From Verpa conica (taxonomy: Eukaryota > Ascomycota > Pezizomycetes > Pezizales > Morchellaceae), in assembly GCA_033030425.1 (NCBI GenBank), contig JAUFSD010000019.1, positions 1,302,001 through 1,366,000 on the forward strand: DNA of 64,000 nucleotides, in the 5' to 3' direction. A program made the translations under genes and the position numbers. Shown in pieces: positions 12,997-26,484 of the stretch; position 1 is the first letter of the stretch, and each line of letters begins with the position of its first letter. Under the pieces are notes generated by a model that saw nothing but the letters and a program-made list of their open reading frames with translations, was not told the DNA's origin and ran no database searches.

Positions 12997-15304
12997 ATGA
13001 AGCTCCTCTCGGCGGTCGTCTCTTGTGCCACACTTTTTGAAGTAGCTATCGCTCAAAGTGGTGCATGGGGGCAATGTGGTTAGTTTCCAGAGATCACTAC
13101 CCTAGTGTAAGAAGTATAACTTATTGAGATAACCTTCGGTGTTTAAAGGTGGTGTTAACTGGACTGGAGCCACCACTTGTATCTCCGGCTACGCGTGCAC
13201 TTACTTGAATGATTATTACTCTCAGGTACGAAAACCCTACCTCCACAACAATAGATAGCAATTTATTGACAATATTCGTAGTGTATTCCATCAACCTCAA
13301 CTACGTCAGCTTCAAGTTCGACATCTACGCTAGTAACCTCGAGCTCTACAGGTGTAGTCACGACGACTTCGACAAGAACTAGTACAACCACGACTGTGAG
13401 CAGTACAACCTCTTCGACCACATCAGTCGCTAGTGGAGGGCCCAGGCAGGATGTCGGGAAACTTCCAGCACTAGGATGGAACTCTTGGAACGCTTTCAGA
13501 GGAGGTATGTTAAAAAATTTATCACTAAATGTTTATATTGAACTATGTATAAATTAAATATATTTCGGTGCTAACATAACCCGTTAGATATCAACGAGAC
13601 AAAAGTGCTCGCAGCGGCCAATAGCTTTATCTCGCTTGGCCTGAAGGCTGTAGGCTACGAGTATGGTAAGTAATCATTACTAAAGCGGCCGCCTCAAGTA
13701 CATATATAATAGAATAGAGTTCTGACATTATATAAAACAGTCAACATCGATGATTGCTGGGCCCAGATGGCCCGAGTTGACGGCAAGATGGTTCCAGACG
13801 CAACGAAGTTCCCAAATGGCATAAGCGGAGTCGCTACTCAAGTTCATGCACTCGGGCTCAAGATTGGAATCTACTCTGATGCTGGCCTTACTACCTGCAG
13901 CGGTAAGTACTGCTCTTCAGCCCGACTAAATATATTAAACTAAACTATCTTGAAGGCTTCCCTGGATCTTTGAATTATGAAGCTGTAGATGCTGCAACAT
14001 TTGATGGCTGGGGAATTGATTGTATGGCTCTAGTCTTTATCATTGATGATATATATTCTGATAAATCTAGACCTGAAATATGATAACTGCAATGTTCCCA
14101 GTGAGTGGAACGATTCCGGCGTAAGTAGTACTATGATTAACCTCGAACTTTTAATATATTACTAACTAGAGGTAGAACTACGCCGACTGGACCTTGTCAA
14201 AATCTTTTGAGAGATATAAACGCATGACGTGAATAATACCATGACCAACCCTAACCCTAATGAAATGTACTAATATAACCCAGTGATGCATTGAACACCG
14301 TAACTAGGCCTATACAGTACGCTTTGTGTAACTGGGGTAATGCACAAGTCTGGACGTGGGGCTCAAAAGTCGTATGTGACCTCCAATAATTCAACTCTAG
14401 TATTTATCTTAAGGTTAACGACAAATTATTGCTAGGGGCACTCTTGGAGAATGACCGGAGACTCTAGCTCTACATGGTCTTACATCCAATCGGCTATTAC
14501 AAATAATGCATATTATCTAGATTATGTGGGCTTCTATGTGGGTGAACCCCGATATACCCAGTACTTATCAGAGCTGAGCTGACATTCTTGATTTGGATAG
14601 GGACATAATGATATGGGTTTGGCTTCCCTAAGTTTTACGTAAAGATGTTACAGAGTGCTAACTGGGTTTAGATATGATGGGTTAGAACTCAAGCTCTAGG
14701 GTTATCTGGTACACTAATGCTAACATAGTCCAACTTGTGCAGAAATTGGAAACGGGTTTGTACCTCTTTGTTACTAATATATTCCAAAAGAAAATTAAAG
14801 TTTAATATTATATAGAGATCTGACCTTAATCGAATCGAGGACACACTTTGCCGCCTGGGCATTCATGAAGAGCCCAATACTACTAGGGACAGAGGTAATG
14901 TCCAATCATAAGACCTCTTTATACAGACAACGCACTTTTACTAATATACCAAACAGCTTTCCACGCTCACCGCAGATGAGCTTGCTGTCATCAAAAACAC
15001 AGAGCTTCTTGCCTTCCATCAGGATGCTACTTACGGTGCGGCCGCAAAGCAGTACAAAGTCACTAGCCCTCCCGAGTACTTCTCTGGTCAAAGCTCCAAG
15101 GGCTACCATGTCTTCATCATCAATTTCACCAGTGCTGCGTCGACAAGGACAGTTACTTTTAGCGAGGTTCCTGGGCTGGCAGCAGGGACGAGCTACAAGG
15201 TTCATGATATGTGGACTAAGACAGATATTGGAACGTTCACCGGTAGCTACTCAGCAAGCGTAGCGAGCCATGATACTATGGCTTTGCTAATTACACCTGC
15301 TTGA
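12997..15304 (+). CDS. Secreted alpha-galactosidase, GH27, with N-terminal CBM1
   Basis: I assembled 14 exons coding for 481 residues: 12997-13078, 13149-13225, 13282-13504, 13588-13665, 13741-13902, 13956-14021, 14071-14120, 14176-14228, 14284-14371, 14436-14537, 14601-14616, 14672-14680, 14743-14755, then 14816-14894 plus 14957-15304 as the last two. After a signal peptide (1-19) comes a fungal CBM1 (20-56: [20 protein letters not shown]), then a Ser/Thr linker, then GH27 from ~108 ([16 protein letters not shown]). The nucleophile is the Asp of LKYDNC (~234). The acid/base is the Asp in WRMTGD (~302), in the family's R-x3-D arrangement. GH27 enzymes release terminal alpha-1,6-galactose from galactomannan and raffinose-type sugars, and CBM1 anchors them to cellulose. 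Three exons are tiny (16, 9 and 13 nt) but together rebuild the HNDM..EIGNGDLT segment. The 14229-14283 intron holds a telomere-like AACCCTAACCCTAA. Confidence 0.88.
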
Positions 15305-18023
15305 TAAGTTGTGTGATAACATAATTCATGAGCTGTCACTCGAGATATTCAGATATTGTTATATATAGTTACAATTGATTGATTAATCATACATTATATA
15401 GCTACAAAAGTGGGTCGGCATGAGAGAATAGGATTTGGGTTCAATTTTCCTAAGAAACCTAAATAAAAGTAAACTACGCAATAAAAATCCCGACTGCCAA
15501 TCGATAGGCTTGTCTTTGTTTCGGCAGATATTGATTAGTGAGCAATAAACAATCTGACATCCGTACCAATAGCCGTTGCTATGTCTAAGCGAATCCAAAG
15601 CCGCGGTACCTTTACAGTGAGACCACCAACCCTCACCTCCCGGAATACATTTATATTGTTACTAAATCAAGTATATGTATAACACTCAAGAAATATTAGC
15701 CCCTCAAAGTATCATGAATATTTTAGAGATCAGGCATATGCAGCATCATGGAACCTCACTCGTAGACCACAATTTCCCGGTAATTACCCAACCAAATTCT
15801 TTTTTCTCCACCAAGTACATGTAGCCTTTCAGCTATGGTACTACATATTATCCCCATTACAGGTCCGGGAAAGAACAAGAGTCATGTAGAGTAAACACCA
15901 GGTATGCATGGGATTTCTATGCACCATTCATTTTCTGTGGAGGCACGGGCGTCGAGCTGAGCCGTGTTTTGTTTCACGTCAAAAGATGCTCTTCGAGAAG
16001 CAATCAACAAACCCGCACCGGCTCAGGGGTCTCGGAGATGAAATTATCCGTCCTACGAGAGACTCCAATACAAATTATAGCATTTTTTTCACTCAACATA
16101 ACCCATAGCAAGTTCCGGCTCGGCACAAAGTCCCCGCGGACTTCATGAAATAGATACTACGGATCATAGCCTTCTCGGGAAGCTGTTCTTGGGGGAATGC
16201 ATATTACGGTTAAACCGGGATTATTGCCCTACTGATGACGAGGCAGGTCCGTGGGTTTGCATATACGGTGCCCGAAAGTCTGTTACTAGTACAGTATCCT
16301 CCGTATTCTATATCCTAATGATCGACTATAGGGTACCACCATCGGGTTTCTCCCTCCCCGAAACCGAGTATCTGAGGATCGCATAATCCCTTCCATCTGT
16401 ACCGAGATTTCTCACTTTCATATCCAAACGCCCGGGAGTCCGAGCGTTCCCCCTCCCTCTCCCAGCTTACTAACCAAGCGCTTAACTCTTCCTAAAGCTG
16501 CTTCCCGTAACATAGTCGATACAGCGCCTCCAACTGTGATTAAAAAGAGCCATCATCGCTAATACAACAGATACCCCACTATCAGTTGTCTCGAATATCC
16601 AAGACCAAGCCTACTGCAGTCGCCGCACCGCCACCAGGTACAGAGCGTTTATGCGGTGACAATAGTAGGGCTAGGGTTACACAGTAGCGTGAATAATTGT
16701 CAGCCGAAACCACTCTCACCCGTTTTGGAACACATCACGGGGATAGTAGGAACGTATAGTTGTGAGCACGAGCCTGTTTTCAAAATATGATGTTTCATAT
16801 TTGTATTTTGGCAGCACTTTAACAGAGTGTCGGGATCGGTCCCGTTTTATTTTAAGGCAGTTTCTGCCTAGGTTAAGATCGTTGCTAAGTATCCATACTG
16901 AACTTGGAAGTCCTCCTAGCTGTACCCGACAAGTCTTTCTTCTTAAATCGGAAAATTATTTCATTCTGAAGAAGACCATATCAGCTGAGGTATTTAATGG
17001 TAGTCATAAATATAGATGTTTGTTTTAGATTCAGAGGATGATTACCAAGAAAGACTAGATGTGTATATATCTGTATCTTAGCCACCAATGTCATTGATGA
17101 TTCTATATCTGCTATGAGCTTTTTGAGAGCCTACTGAGAAGATTGGAAACTACAGAGGAGAGGGGCATAAACATTAAGAAGGGTAGGGAAGTAAACCATG
17201 CGTTTTTACCTCCAGGCGTGTAACTCGCGGAGGATAACGACTTGTGGTGCGGTGGTGGGTTGGAGGTGGTAAGTGGGGGTGTATGGGCATTATCGCGATA
17301 GACTGTACTGTGAGGCGCCAAGCCTGCGAGGAGCCTCATCAGCTTAAGACAGACTAAGAATTATTACAGTGCACTATAACCTATGAAGACTCTGGTGGCT
17401 GCAAAAAAAAAAGATAACATCTAAAAATGCTCTAGCGCTACGTGATGAGATCGCTGGGTCTCCTCGGACACGCATATAGCATGTCTCACAGCGACAGTTC
17501 CTAATTGACCACTCGGGAGATAAGGTCCAGTGACCAAAATTGGGCTGGTATAAAGGAGAGATAGGAGGGCCTAAGGGATAACAAGAATTCTCAGGGATTT
17601 AAAAACCCGAGAGCCAACCTTAAAGGTTAAATTTGGTGTTAATTGTTATACACCCCGGCACTCTCACTGTCTATAGGACCTGGGTTTTTTTAACCTAAAA
17701 CAATCCTCAATTTTAATCCCGTAAAAAACAAAATAAAAAACAAGCCCCCTCTCTTATTTTTCTGCCTCCGATACCGTCCAATGTCACATGACACCCAATA
17801 AAGGACAAGAAATCTACTACCTAAAGTAAATGTTTTACATGTACATACTCCTAGACTCCTACCAACACGCACCCGTGCACGGTCTTTACCAATAAAAATA
17901 CAACTTATTCAGCAAGAAAAACGCCCATGCCACCCGCACCCGAGGGAGAGAAAAGAGAAAAGAAAAGAAAAATGAATGAATGAATGAAAAACGAAAAAGA
18001 AAAAGAGGTTCTAAGCTGCCCCC
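15305..18023. other. Intergenic, no gene seen
   Basis: Short open stretches only, none with a domain or signal peptide. A tract around 17946-18005 is purine-rich and contains GAAAA and TGAA micro-repeats, immediately beyond the stop of the rhodopsin-like gene. The two flanking genes converge here, so mainly 3' ends are expected. Confidence 0.55.
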
Positions 18024-19464
18024 TCATACATTGCTCTCGTCCTGAGGGTTCTGAGCGTGCGCTGTTGCGGAATAGCCCATATTCAGACTATGAAGACGCT
18101 CCCTATGAACCTCCGGCTCTACATCTGCAGAAGTCTCATATGTAACCTCATAGGTCTTGTTTGTTGTGATTTCGAGTCCCTCAGCTTTCCCGACAATATG
18201 CTCCATGCTGTCTGAGTCTGCGCAGATCTGCCGTTCACTATCGTTTGGATGATGGACTTGGCCACGGGCACTGAGCTCCATAGATGATACGCCTGAAGAC
18301 TTGGTGCCCTTAGATGAGCCTGAGGCTAATCTGTTTCCGTATCTGGAGATTATTGGCTTGATCATGGGCACATTTCCGACAATCATTGCAACGAAAGCCT
18401 CTCTGCAGGACCAGATTGCAATGACTAGACCGTTTGCTTGTGTGTTCTATGATTGTATGTTAGAAGAGAGCCAGAAGGTAACTGGTGCTGCAGTATACTT
18501 ACTGTGAATGCGTAGATGCATCGTAGGGTTGCAGCAATCATGACGAAAAACCCGGCGCTGAACATCGCAATCAATACGATCTTGCGTCTTAGTGGTACCT
18601 TGACCTTGAGAAGTAACTGTTTAAAGCGTTAGTTAAAATTCACAATGTAATATGATAGGAAGGACTTACGGGCATTGGGATAGCCATAATAAGGATGTCT
18701 GTTGAGATGTTGAGAGCAAGACTGATGATATAGTAGAGATTGTATTCCACCCAGCATTTCTCTAAAGCAAAGGTTAGTAAAGGCTCGATAGAATGTATTA
18801 GAGGATGCTGGGTGTTCTTACGTCCTGGATCAGGGACTACCTGCCACTGCTTGTGATATGGCCGACAAGTCAGGTATAGTGTAAGCATCATGGCAACATA
18901 AGTAATCCCGGTAGCTGCGAAAGCATGCTTTATCATAGAAGCACGCTCAAGACCAATTCTATAGAGAAATGCAATTAGTAACTTTCTATGAAGCTAGGAT
19001 TGGGGTTAAACTCACGTCACACGCCTAAAGAAAAAGATCATGCAAAGCTTGAGGGTCCAGACAGTTCCACAGTATGAGTTCCACCCAAGTAAGAAAGCTT
19101 TTGAGCCATTCGTCCTATGTTCAAACTCCTCAGGTGAAAGTGCTAGACGCTCTTCCTCAGTGAGATAACTGTTCGTCCCCCTCCAGGTAATCACCAAATG
19201 CGCTGCAGTTGATTCTAGAGTGAAACAAAACTGTCAAAATAACTAGTCAGTTTCAACTCCACATAAGGTCATTGACCTCTATCCCGAAATTGATAAGTTA
19301 CTTACCAGTGCTAGGAACATAAGATAGTCATCAGGCTTGAAATTTCGAAACCCAACAACTTTCCACCTTGCAAATGTCCTTAGAAAGACAAAAATTGCCG
19401 CTACCCCAAGGTAACTCCAAGATTCTGTCAAGAACATTCTACCGATATCTTCAACTGAAGCCAT
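18024..19464 (-). CDS. Fungal rhodopsin-like integral membrane protein (seven-helix)
   Basis: Six exons give 379 residues with every phase matching: 19464-19306, 19230-19016, 18958-18822, 18761-18670, 18616-18503 and 18446-18024. Helices are visible as SYLGVAAIFVFLRTFARW, KLCMIFFFRRV, HAFAATGITYVAMMLTLYL, YYIISLALNISTDILIMAIP and IVLIAMFSAGFFVMIAATL. Family-typical landmarks are RTFARW, the DDYLM motif after helix 1, TCRPYHKQW, KCWVEYNLYY and ALNISTDILIMAIPMP. The cytosolic tail is Ser/Glu-rich. These proteins share a Pfam 'Rhodopsin domain' with CFEM-type fungal membrane proteins but lack the retinal lysine signature, and their ligands are generally unknown. No CFEM cysteine domain precedes the first helix. 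The ATG at 19464 is chosen because it is the first in frame and gives a short N-terminus before helix 1. Confidence 0.87.
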
Positions 19465-22400
19465 GTTTGCGGCAGGTCTGTAGGGATAGGTGGTGAAAGA
19501 CTTGGTTTTTGAACTGAGCACGTAGTGTTTGCTGGCTGGATTGATTCTTGTATTGAAGTAGGCACTTCTGGAGTTATTTTATGTGAGATCACTAGACCTC
19601 TTTATACTACATTAGCTAGGGAACCCCGCGTACCAGAGGAAGGAGCGAGCGTCAAGACAGAGCTATTCACCGAAACCCCCGAGGTGGTAAACTCTAGCCA
19701 AGTCCTAGATCTGGGGGAAGATCATCCAAACCCGCGGGTGGTTGGTGTGATTATAACAAAAATGTCTTAAAGAAAGTAAAGGGTAACAGGAGCCAATGCC
19801 AACGTTTTTTTTCTTCTTCCCGGTAGTAGGTGGCATATTCTTGCAGAGGTCAATCGTAGCCGGACCCCGGGGAAGACCATGCGCTCAGGGCAGGCTCTCT
19901 GGGACCTGCAAGCCCCTGCGTACTGAATAGTTACAGGCCCGGGACTTACAACGGTAGTGCAGAGAACAAACAGTTGCTTTTCTCAAATCTTGGGAACTCC
20001 CGCAGGATCACATGTAGATAGCAGAAGTTCAGAAGTGCATTTATGTATCTAAACCTACGACGAACAAGATCAGGGACTTAGGGTAGAGTTGAGGTAAAAT
20101 AGAACTCATTTAATGAAATTCTTTTAATTATTTTTGTAAATCTATCATGTACCTCTTTGTTCAATTTGGGTTGCGGGGGCTCAAAGTGTAGCTCTTAAAA
20201 ATCTGATATCGCAACTGTCAAACCCTTGTGGTGGGTCAGCAGCGGTGATCCCGGACTAGAGGTTCATGCCCGTGACATTTTAGTCTGAGACGGCACTTCG
20301 CTTATAATTCTGTGGCCGAGTAGAAGCGCTGGCTGGGTATATTGCTATAGATATCCGGAGCCCATACGGCTCAAGAGAAGCGGTACGGGAGATGGCCTTG
20401 AGTTCTCTCGGTGCTCGCCATGAAGGCTCTGATCAGAAGATACTCCGTCCCGATAGCCAACTGGGCTCGCTTACCTTGCTCAAAACCCCCCACTGGCAGT
20501 TTGTTATGGTATGTATCATCGAGGCTTGAGAACATTTGTAACAGAGAGGAATACGTCAAGCTTTCACGCACGGGCATTGTTTCTCAAATTTTACCAAAAA
20601 GACTGAGTAGTTGGTACCATGGACAACCCGAGCGAAACATTACCAGTCATTGGGCTATGTTCAGCTGGAACAAGTTACCAGACCTCGAAGGCCTGTGCCG
20701 TTATTACTGAGACTTCCTCTTACCACGTAAACAGCCGCTTGACCAATTAGGCTATGGTACTTGAGTGCCGACCTAAGACTTCCCACGGAAAATATCAGAA
20801 TTGTCTTTGGGAAGTTTAAATCTCTGCATAGGAGATGCATCTCCTCTGCTATCAGGTTGAGTATTATGTTGTTGGTTGGCAACTAGGGTGTTTGGCAAAA
20901 CATAACACTCACGATTGCGCAACGAAGATCAATACCAACTATGGCAGTGCTCCTCACCACCCGCTCTAATGTAATAGGTAAATTTGCAAGCGAGCGACTA
21001 TCGCAATTCTACCCTTTATGGCATTATAAACTTTAACACGAAAAAAATAAAAGAAATAAAAATGTTCCCATGACTTTAGGGCTGGATAAGGCTGGGCTCC
21101 GGGACACAAATGCCGTTACACGAAATATTCCATATCAAAGCGCTAGAACCCGAGGCTCACTTTTTTGTATGGAGGAGTGTGTATGAATCTTGTCTGCTGT
21201 CTATGCCAGCTACGACAGTCTTCCCTAGTTTCAGGGTAAATCATACTAGCAGACGTTTAAACCTTCTAGCTCGTATTCAATTAGTGTCGGTGTTTTCCCA
21301 TATTTTAACATCGGGAAATAAGAGTAAAGCCCAAGCGGGTGGCGGTTGAGATACGCAAAACAAAAAAAGGGGGGGGAGTCGGTGAATACTAGGACAATCA
21401 ACAAAAGCATTTATTTGCCCTTCCGCTTTGACCAAGTATCCAAGCCGTTCCAACTTCCCTTATAGTTGCATCCATATCCCACTTCCTATAGGCAGCGGGA
21501 CGCGGGGGAGATCAGATTTGCTGATCAGTAGAGTTCTTTAAGCTTTTACTGGCTGGAGTAGTTGTGACCTGGCTGTAGATCTTGCTACGCTTTGGGCGGG
21601 CTAGAACATTGTTCTCTAATTGATCCCCCCACATCGGTGCATTTTTTATCTTGTGGAGTTGGAGGTCACTACCCCTGATTCCGCACGAGTGCATGTATGC
21701 AGCTGGAGCTAAATCTTGCATAGTTGCTATCAGCATGCAAACATACCTGCATCAGTAAATAGGAAACGAGCTATATTTTTTACACTGGCCTAGCTAGGGT
21801 ATTAGACTAACCCAGCACTCCTGGTTTAATACGAGCATCTTGTAAAGAGTTAAAGCACCAGCGGTACATCGTATAAACGAGTGATAATCTATGGACCTGA
21901 GACAGATTGAAGGATGTGAGATCAGCAAGAAATACCCACAGGTTAGCACCGCTAATATGTCATAGCTTTAATCTCTTATCCAGGTTCAAAGTCGCTGTCC
22001 CAAGATATCTATAGCCCATTACGACACTTCGTTTCTAAGGAGCCTAATATCCCTGATGTTTCGCCAATGGTCTTTCACACAAAATTTAGAAATATCGTTC
22101 AGTGTTTTTAGTCAAGCCTGCTGCTCTTATTTTATAACCCTACAGTCCTATAGAATATTATATCTCTAAAGCCCTGGAAAATCTTGCAGTCTACCACGGC
22201 AGTTTTGTGAATACGAAAGGGCGCTCTCCATGAGTATCAGGACACCCTTGTGACCAAAAGCCTCTCCGCCTCCCCCCACTCTCACCCCGCTTTTTTTTTT
22301 TTGAATACACCCTTTTAAGCCTTACCTAGTATATACAGTTCTCTAATCTTGTCGGGGTTGTTCGGCATCAATACTATCAGCCTAGTTAATGACTGTTCTA

Positions 22401-25399
22401 AAACCTTTTTGGGTTCATATGATCATACCTGCAGCGATGATGTCTCGGTAGCCCCTAACTGCGCCAAAGTTGTAATTGGTCCAAAGCTGATGAATTTTCT
22501 GCAGATAAAGTTCAGGGGTCACTTCTGATAGTTGTAAAACCCAAAACAGGCGCTTAAGCACCTCTTCAATCCTATCACCTCAGCGTTGAACCATATAATG
22601 TCCGGTAGTTGGTTTTTTTTACATAGCCAAGCTAGAACGCCCATTTCATAAGCAGAATAAACGTTGCAGTAAATTTAAAGGAGCTTCTTTGTAGTTTCTG
22701 GTCACCTGCCATTGTACCGTTTGAACCTGGTTGGAGTTACGTTGGATTGATTCAGGTAGCAATCCTAAGTCGTTGAAGGGGCCCGAAATCCTATGCCGTT
22801 GCTCGCTCGACACATATATTATAAATTGGGGTTTCTCGCTATGCCACGTGTATAAAAGGGTTGCTGTCAACTTCTGGAAATGATCAGATACTCTCCTATG
22901 AAATTACAGTCATCAAACATTTGGTGGAACCTCCGGTCCATGCATCCTCCGCGGAGAGAGTTTGTCCGGCACGGTAATGACATTGGGGTATTGAAGGGTT
23001 TTAGGAATTTATGTGTGCCCCGAGGGTATACATACTGCCGGGTCCTCCTCAAACACCGAGATTTCTGGCTTCGTAAGTGCTGCTGCGGATTCCTTAGCCA
23101 GTAAAGCTCCGTGTTGACAATTGTGGGTCTCTTAGATGGGACCCCATCTGAGCGCTGATATATCCGCCACCGAGGCAATTGTTAATAGGACGAATTTCAT
23201 AAGTGTGTGGAATTGGTAGGTCTCATTGGGAGATAAGTCCCCTTGGTTGAACATACAGGCAACTTTGTCTATAAGAATATTGACCACAGGAATACATATT
23301 CTCGGCCCCAAATACATTAACTAAATGCTTGCCATATAGAAGAGGATTCACCCTACAGGAACACAACCTCGAACGATCTTGAGTGTATGGCCATATCCAG
23401 AGTCACTTATATTCTTCTACTACATGAAGAATTTATCCTTACCTAGAAGCCAATTGAGCATATTAACCTAAACACCCATTGGTTATAAGCGGGATGTCAG
23501 GAGATTCTTTGAAGCCTATTACCCAGTCAGATAGATAACTCGTCACAAATACTCGTCACAAATACGGTAGTGAGCTTCCGGCTGTCCTAGAGAGAATACA
23601 GTAGGGAGGAAGTTAGTTGAGGTATGAACCTTCTATCTATATCCCTCATCCCCAATGGCTGTAAATATACCTTGAATCACTGAGTTTGACTTTTATGTTC
23701 TAGTACCGAGTGTTCTATCTTTAATTTAATCGATCCGGAAGCCTCGTTCCCCCTAGTGGATTTCTAGGGACAGAAAAACTTTAGTGAAAGAATTTCTCTC
23801 CACCCTTTATAAGACGAGTAGCCATTGTTTTAGGCTTGTGACACTCATTCTGATTTATAATTGTACTAGAACTATTGATTGAATATAAAATTCTGGATTA
23901 CTTGTATGTATGTCATGGAATGTCACTCGTTATCGTATGCGTTTTTATGCATTACCGCAGATACGTGCGCAGCGTTCGGGTATAGGCCAAGGTCAAATTA
24001 GCCCTCATCTTATGGTACAAAAGCTGTAAGTATAACGTATACTTTTGGTAGGATTTAGGGTCTTTAGGAGGTGTATGCTACCCTTATACTTAAATGTATT
24101 AGCTAAACTATTTAGATTCTCAGTCTCTGCACTGCATCTAGCCTAGGCCGGGAGTGTTTTGGTGCCTTAGGTATTTCCCCCCTCTTACTTTCTGCTTTAT
24201 TTCTGAACGGTTCTATCTTTGCATATTGTGAAGCGCGATGCTGGTTATTTAGTCTTGGAAATGATGAGTCGTAAAAAGTACGCGGTTCATGCTTAAGTAG
24301 TTTGCCGCTACGGAACGACTTCCCATAACTGTAAGTTATCGAAGTGATGGGGGGATAGCACCAAAGAACTTCAATTAATAGTCCATATGCAAAGGCTATA
24401 GTGCCAAGTCGAATATATACTGGATATTGGTGTTAAAAAAGGCTACATAACCATAATCTCATCATCTATACATGGTTATTGTTAATAGCCTTGTAATCTG
24501 AGATAAGGCTTGCGGGAGTCTATGTAAGTTAGATACCCTATAATAGTAGTACTATTCTCCGTGGAAAACCTATAATATGAGGCCTATCTAATATAGGGTG
24601 GTCCTGAGTATACCTAAGATCAAGAAGGAGCTCGCAACACCTTATTATGCTAATTACATTATGTTACCGTAGCTGTCTATATTATGAATGGAGGTCAAGT
24701 TTATGTACGGTACGGGCTTGGCTCTGTTTCAAAAAAATCTGCACCGGACACTCAATGCAGGGGACAGAAATCCGCGGAAGGCCAGAATAAATTCCTTTAT
24801 TATACACACTAGCCACAGGGGCTTATCCTCCGGAAATTATGCCCACAGAGTTTCTCCCGCTCACATGAACAACACACAAGCACGTGAGCCAGGGAGAAAG
24901 CTACCTTCACGATCCAAATAGGTTGATCGTAACAAGCTTCTTGCTCGACGGAGATTTCCGTGTCTCGCATACCAGCATCGATAGAGCGAATCAATGGCCA
25001 GATAACCAGCCATCTGTAGTACAGACTTTGGCTCCGCCAGTGTAACTGTCACATTTGTTTTACAAATTTAGAGATATGACTCACCGTTAATCCATATCCC
25101 GCCATTAATTGGTAGCGAAGGTGTCAAAAGGTGTGGCAGCCAGATTGACACTTGACACTCCTGAAGTTAAAATTGTCTCGTCGAGTTTATCAATTGAGAC
25201 AAATAGTGTATGTCAAATTTTCTCATTGGTTACGCTGATAACTCAAGTATTTTTTTCAGCCGTAAGCCATGTTTGCTCTTGGAAAAAGGAGTGGCTCTCA
25301 GCTCCCTTATTAGAGCGGCCCGTTTCCCTCTTTCTTCAGGCGCGCAACAACACGGAAGCCACCTGTATGCTCACTTGGTCACGGTCAGGCGATCTCGAT
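19465..25399. other. Long AT-rich gene-poor block
   Basis: Almost 6 kb with no recognisable gene. Open stretches at 20411-20710, 22867-23178 and 23132-23317 show no domain, no signal peptide and no consistent splicing. Composition is AT-rich with many TA-containing words, which is what repeat-induced point mutation leaves in ascomycete genomes, but I could not identify an underlying transposon. A poly-T tract lies at about 22291-22302. Confidence 0.5.
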
Positions 25400-26484
25400 A
25401 TGAAACTAAACGCTCGCGCAGTATTTTTCCTTCTTTTCCCGAGTTTTTCCTCACTATGTAGTGCCAAAGTCCTTCCTCTCGGAGCAGTCGAAAGAATCGG
25501 TTTCAGTAAAAGAGACGATTGGATCGGTGGCGCCTCCCTTTATGCAACTCAATGCCCAGGTGAGCTCCAGAACTGTGGGAGTACTTCAGCTCAGCGGTGG
25601 TGTTGTCCAAAGGATACTGTGTGTAAGAGTGACTACTGCTGTCCAAATAGTATGTCCCCTCTTCCTAATGACACTATGTCGATCTTTTTCTAACCCATAT
25701 CTCAATATTAGCTGGGGACTGTAGTACCGTAGTTCGTTCATTTCCTTCTTGCGCCGATCCATCATGGACATTATGTACCTACAATTATTACGGCCAACCG
25801 GCGTATTTCTGCTGCCAGTCCGGCGAGCAATGCTTCCTCGCTGTCGGGGCAGAACCAGCGTGTGGACCAGGGAATTTGCCAGTTCAAAGTACACAGAAAC
25901 TCTCAACGGTGAGTCCCGTGCTTACCGCGACTCCTTCCCTGGGCTCAAGTCCTTCTGCGGGATCATCCGTTAGTTCACAACAACCCCTCTCTAAATCCCC
26001 CTCATCGTATTCTTCTTCTTCAGTACTTGTCTCAGACTCGAAATCTCAGGTAGCACCCAGCATAACACGGAGTTCTTCCGGCAGCAGTCCGACCTCGGGT
26101 AGTTCGACAACATCTGGTGTAGTTGTGAGCAATGAGGAAACAGATATTTTGAATGGTGATAATTCTGGATCGGGCTCTACTTCTGGGTCGTCTGGCTTGG
26201 GTGGCGGTGCGATTGCCGGCATTGTTATCGGTTCTATCTTCGGACTTGCATTGATTGCACTCGTCGGAATACTCGGAGCCAGATATGGATCTAAGAAGGC
26301 TATCCAGAATTACACTGCTGGAGCAGCTAATACGGATGTGGCCAGTACGACCCCGCCAGTATCATATGCTCCCGAAAATGCATCAGTATATAAGCCCGAG
26401 CTTAGTAACCAGGCTACTGAAACTACCTATTATGGTCCGCCGAGTGATCATGTAGAATTAGGGGCGGACAGTAACAGGCGTTAG
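25400..26484 (+). CDS. Cys-rich, Ser/Thr-stalked single-pass surface protein, unknown function
   Basis: Two exons, 25400-25649 and 25712-26484, code for 340 residues. The ATG at 25400 is preferred over an upstream in-frame start because it opens a clear signal peptide (KLNARAVFFLLFPSFSSLCSA). The ectodomain (~25-165) has at least 16 cysteines, several in CC or C-x-C pairs (RWCCPKD, DYCCPN, YFCCQSGEQC), so a compact disulphide-rich fold is expected. A Ser/Thr-rich stalk of about 85 residues follows, then one membrane helix (GGAIAGIVIGSIFGLALIAL) and a ~60-residue cytosolic tail with Tyr and Pro. This layout (Cys-rich head, Ser-rich stalk, G/A/I-rich helix) is common in uncharacterised ascomycete surface proteins. 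I do not recognise a named family and assign no activity. Confidence 0.8.

Noticed and set aside
14865..15263. A 132-codon frame on the + strand
   Set aside because: It overlaps the last GH27 exons in a different frame. The alternative frame gives the expected GH27 C-terminus ([27 protein letters not shown]).
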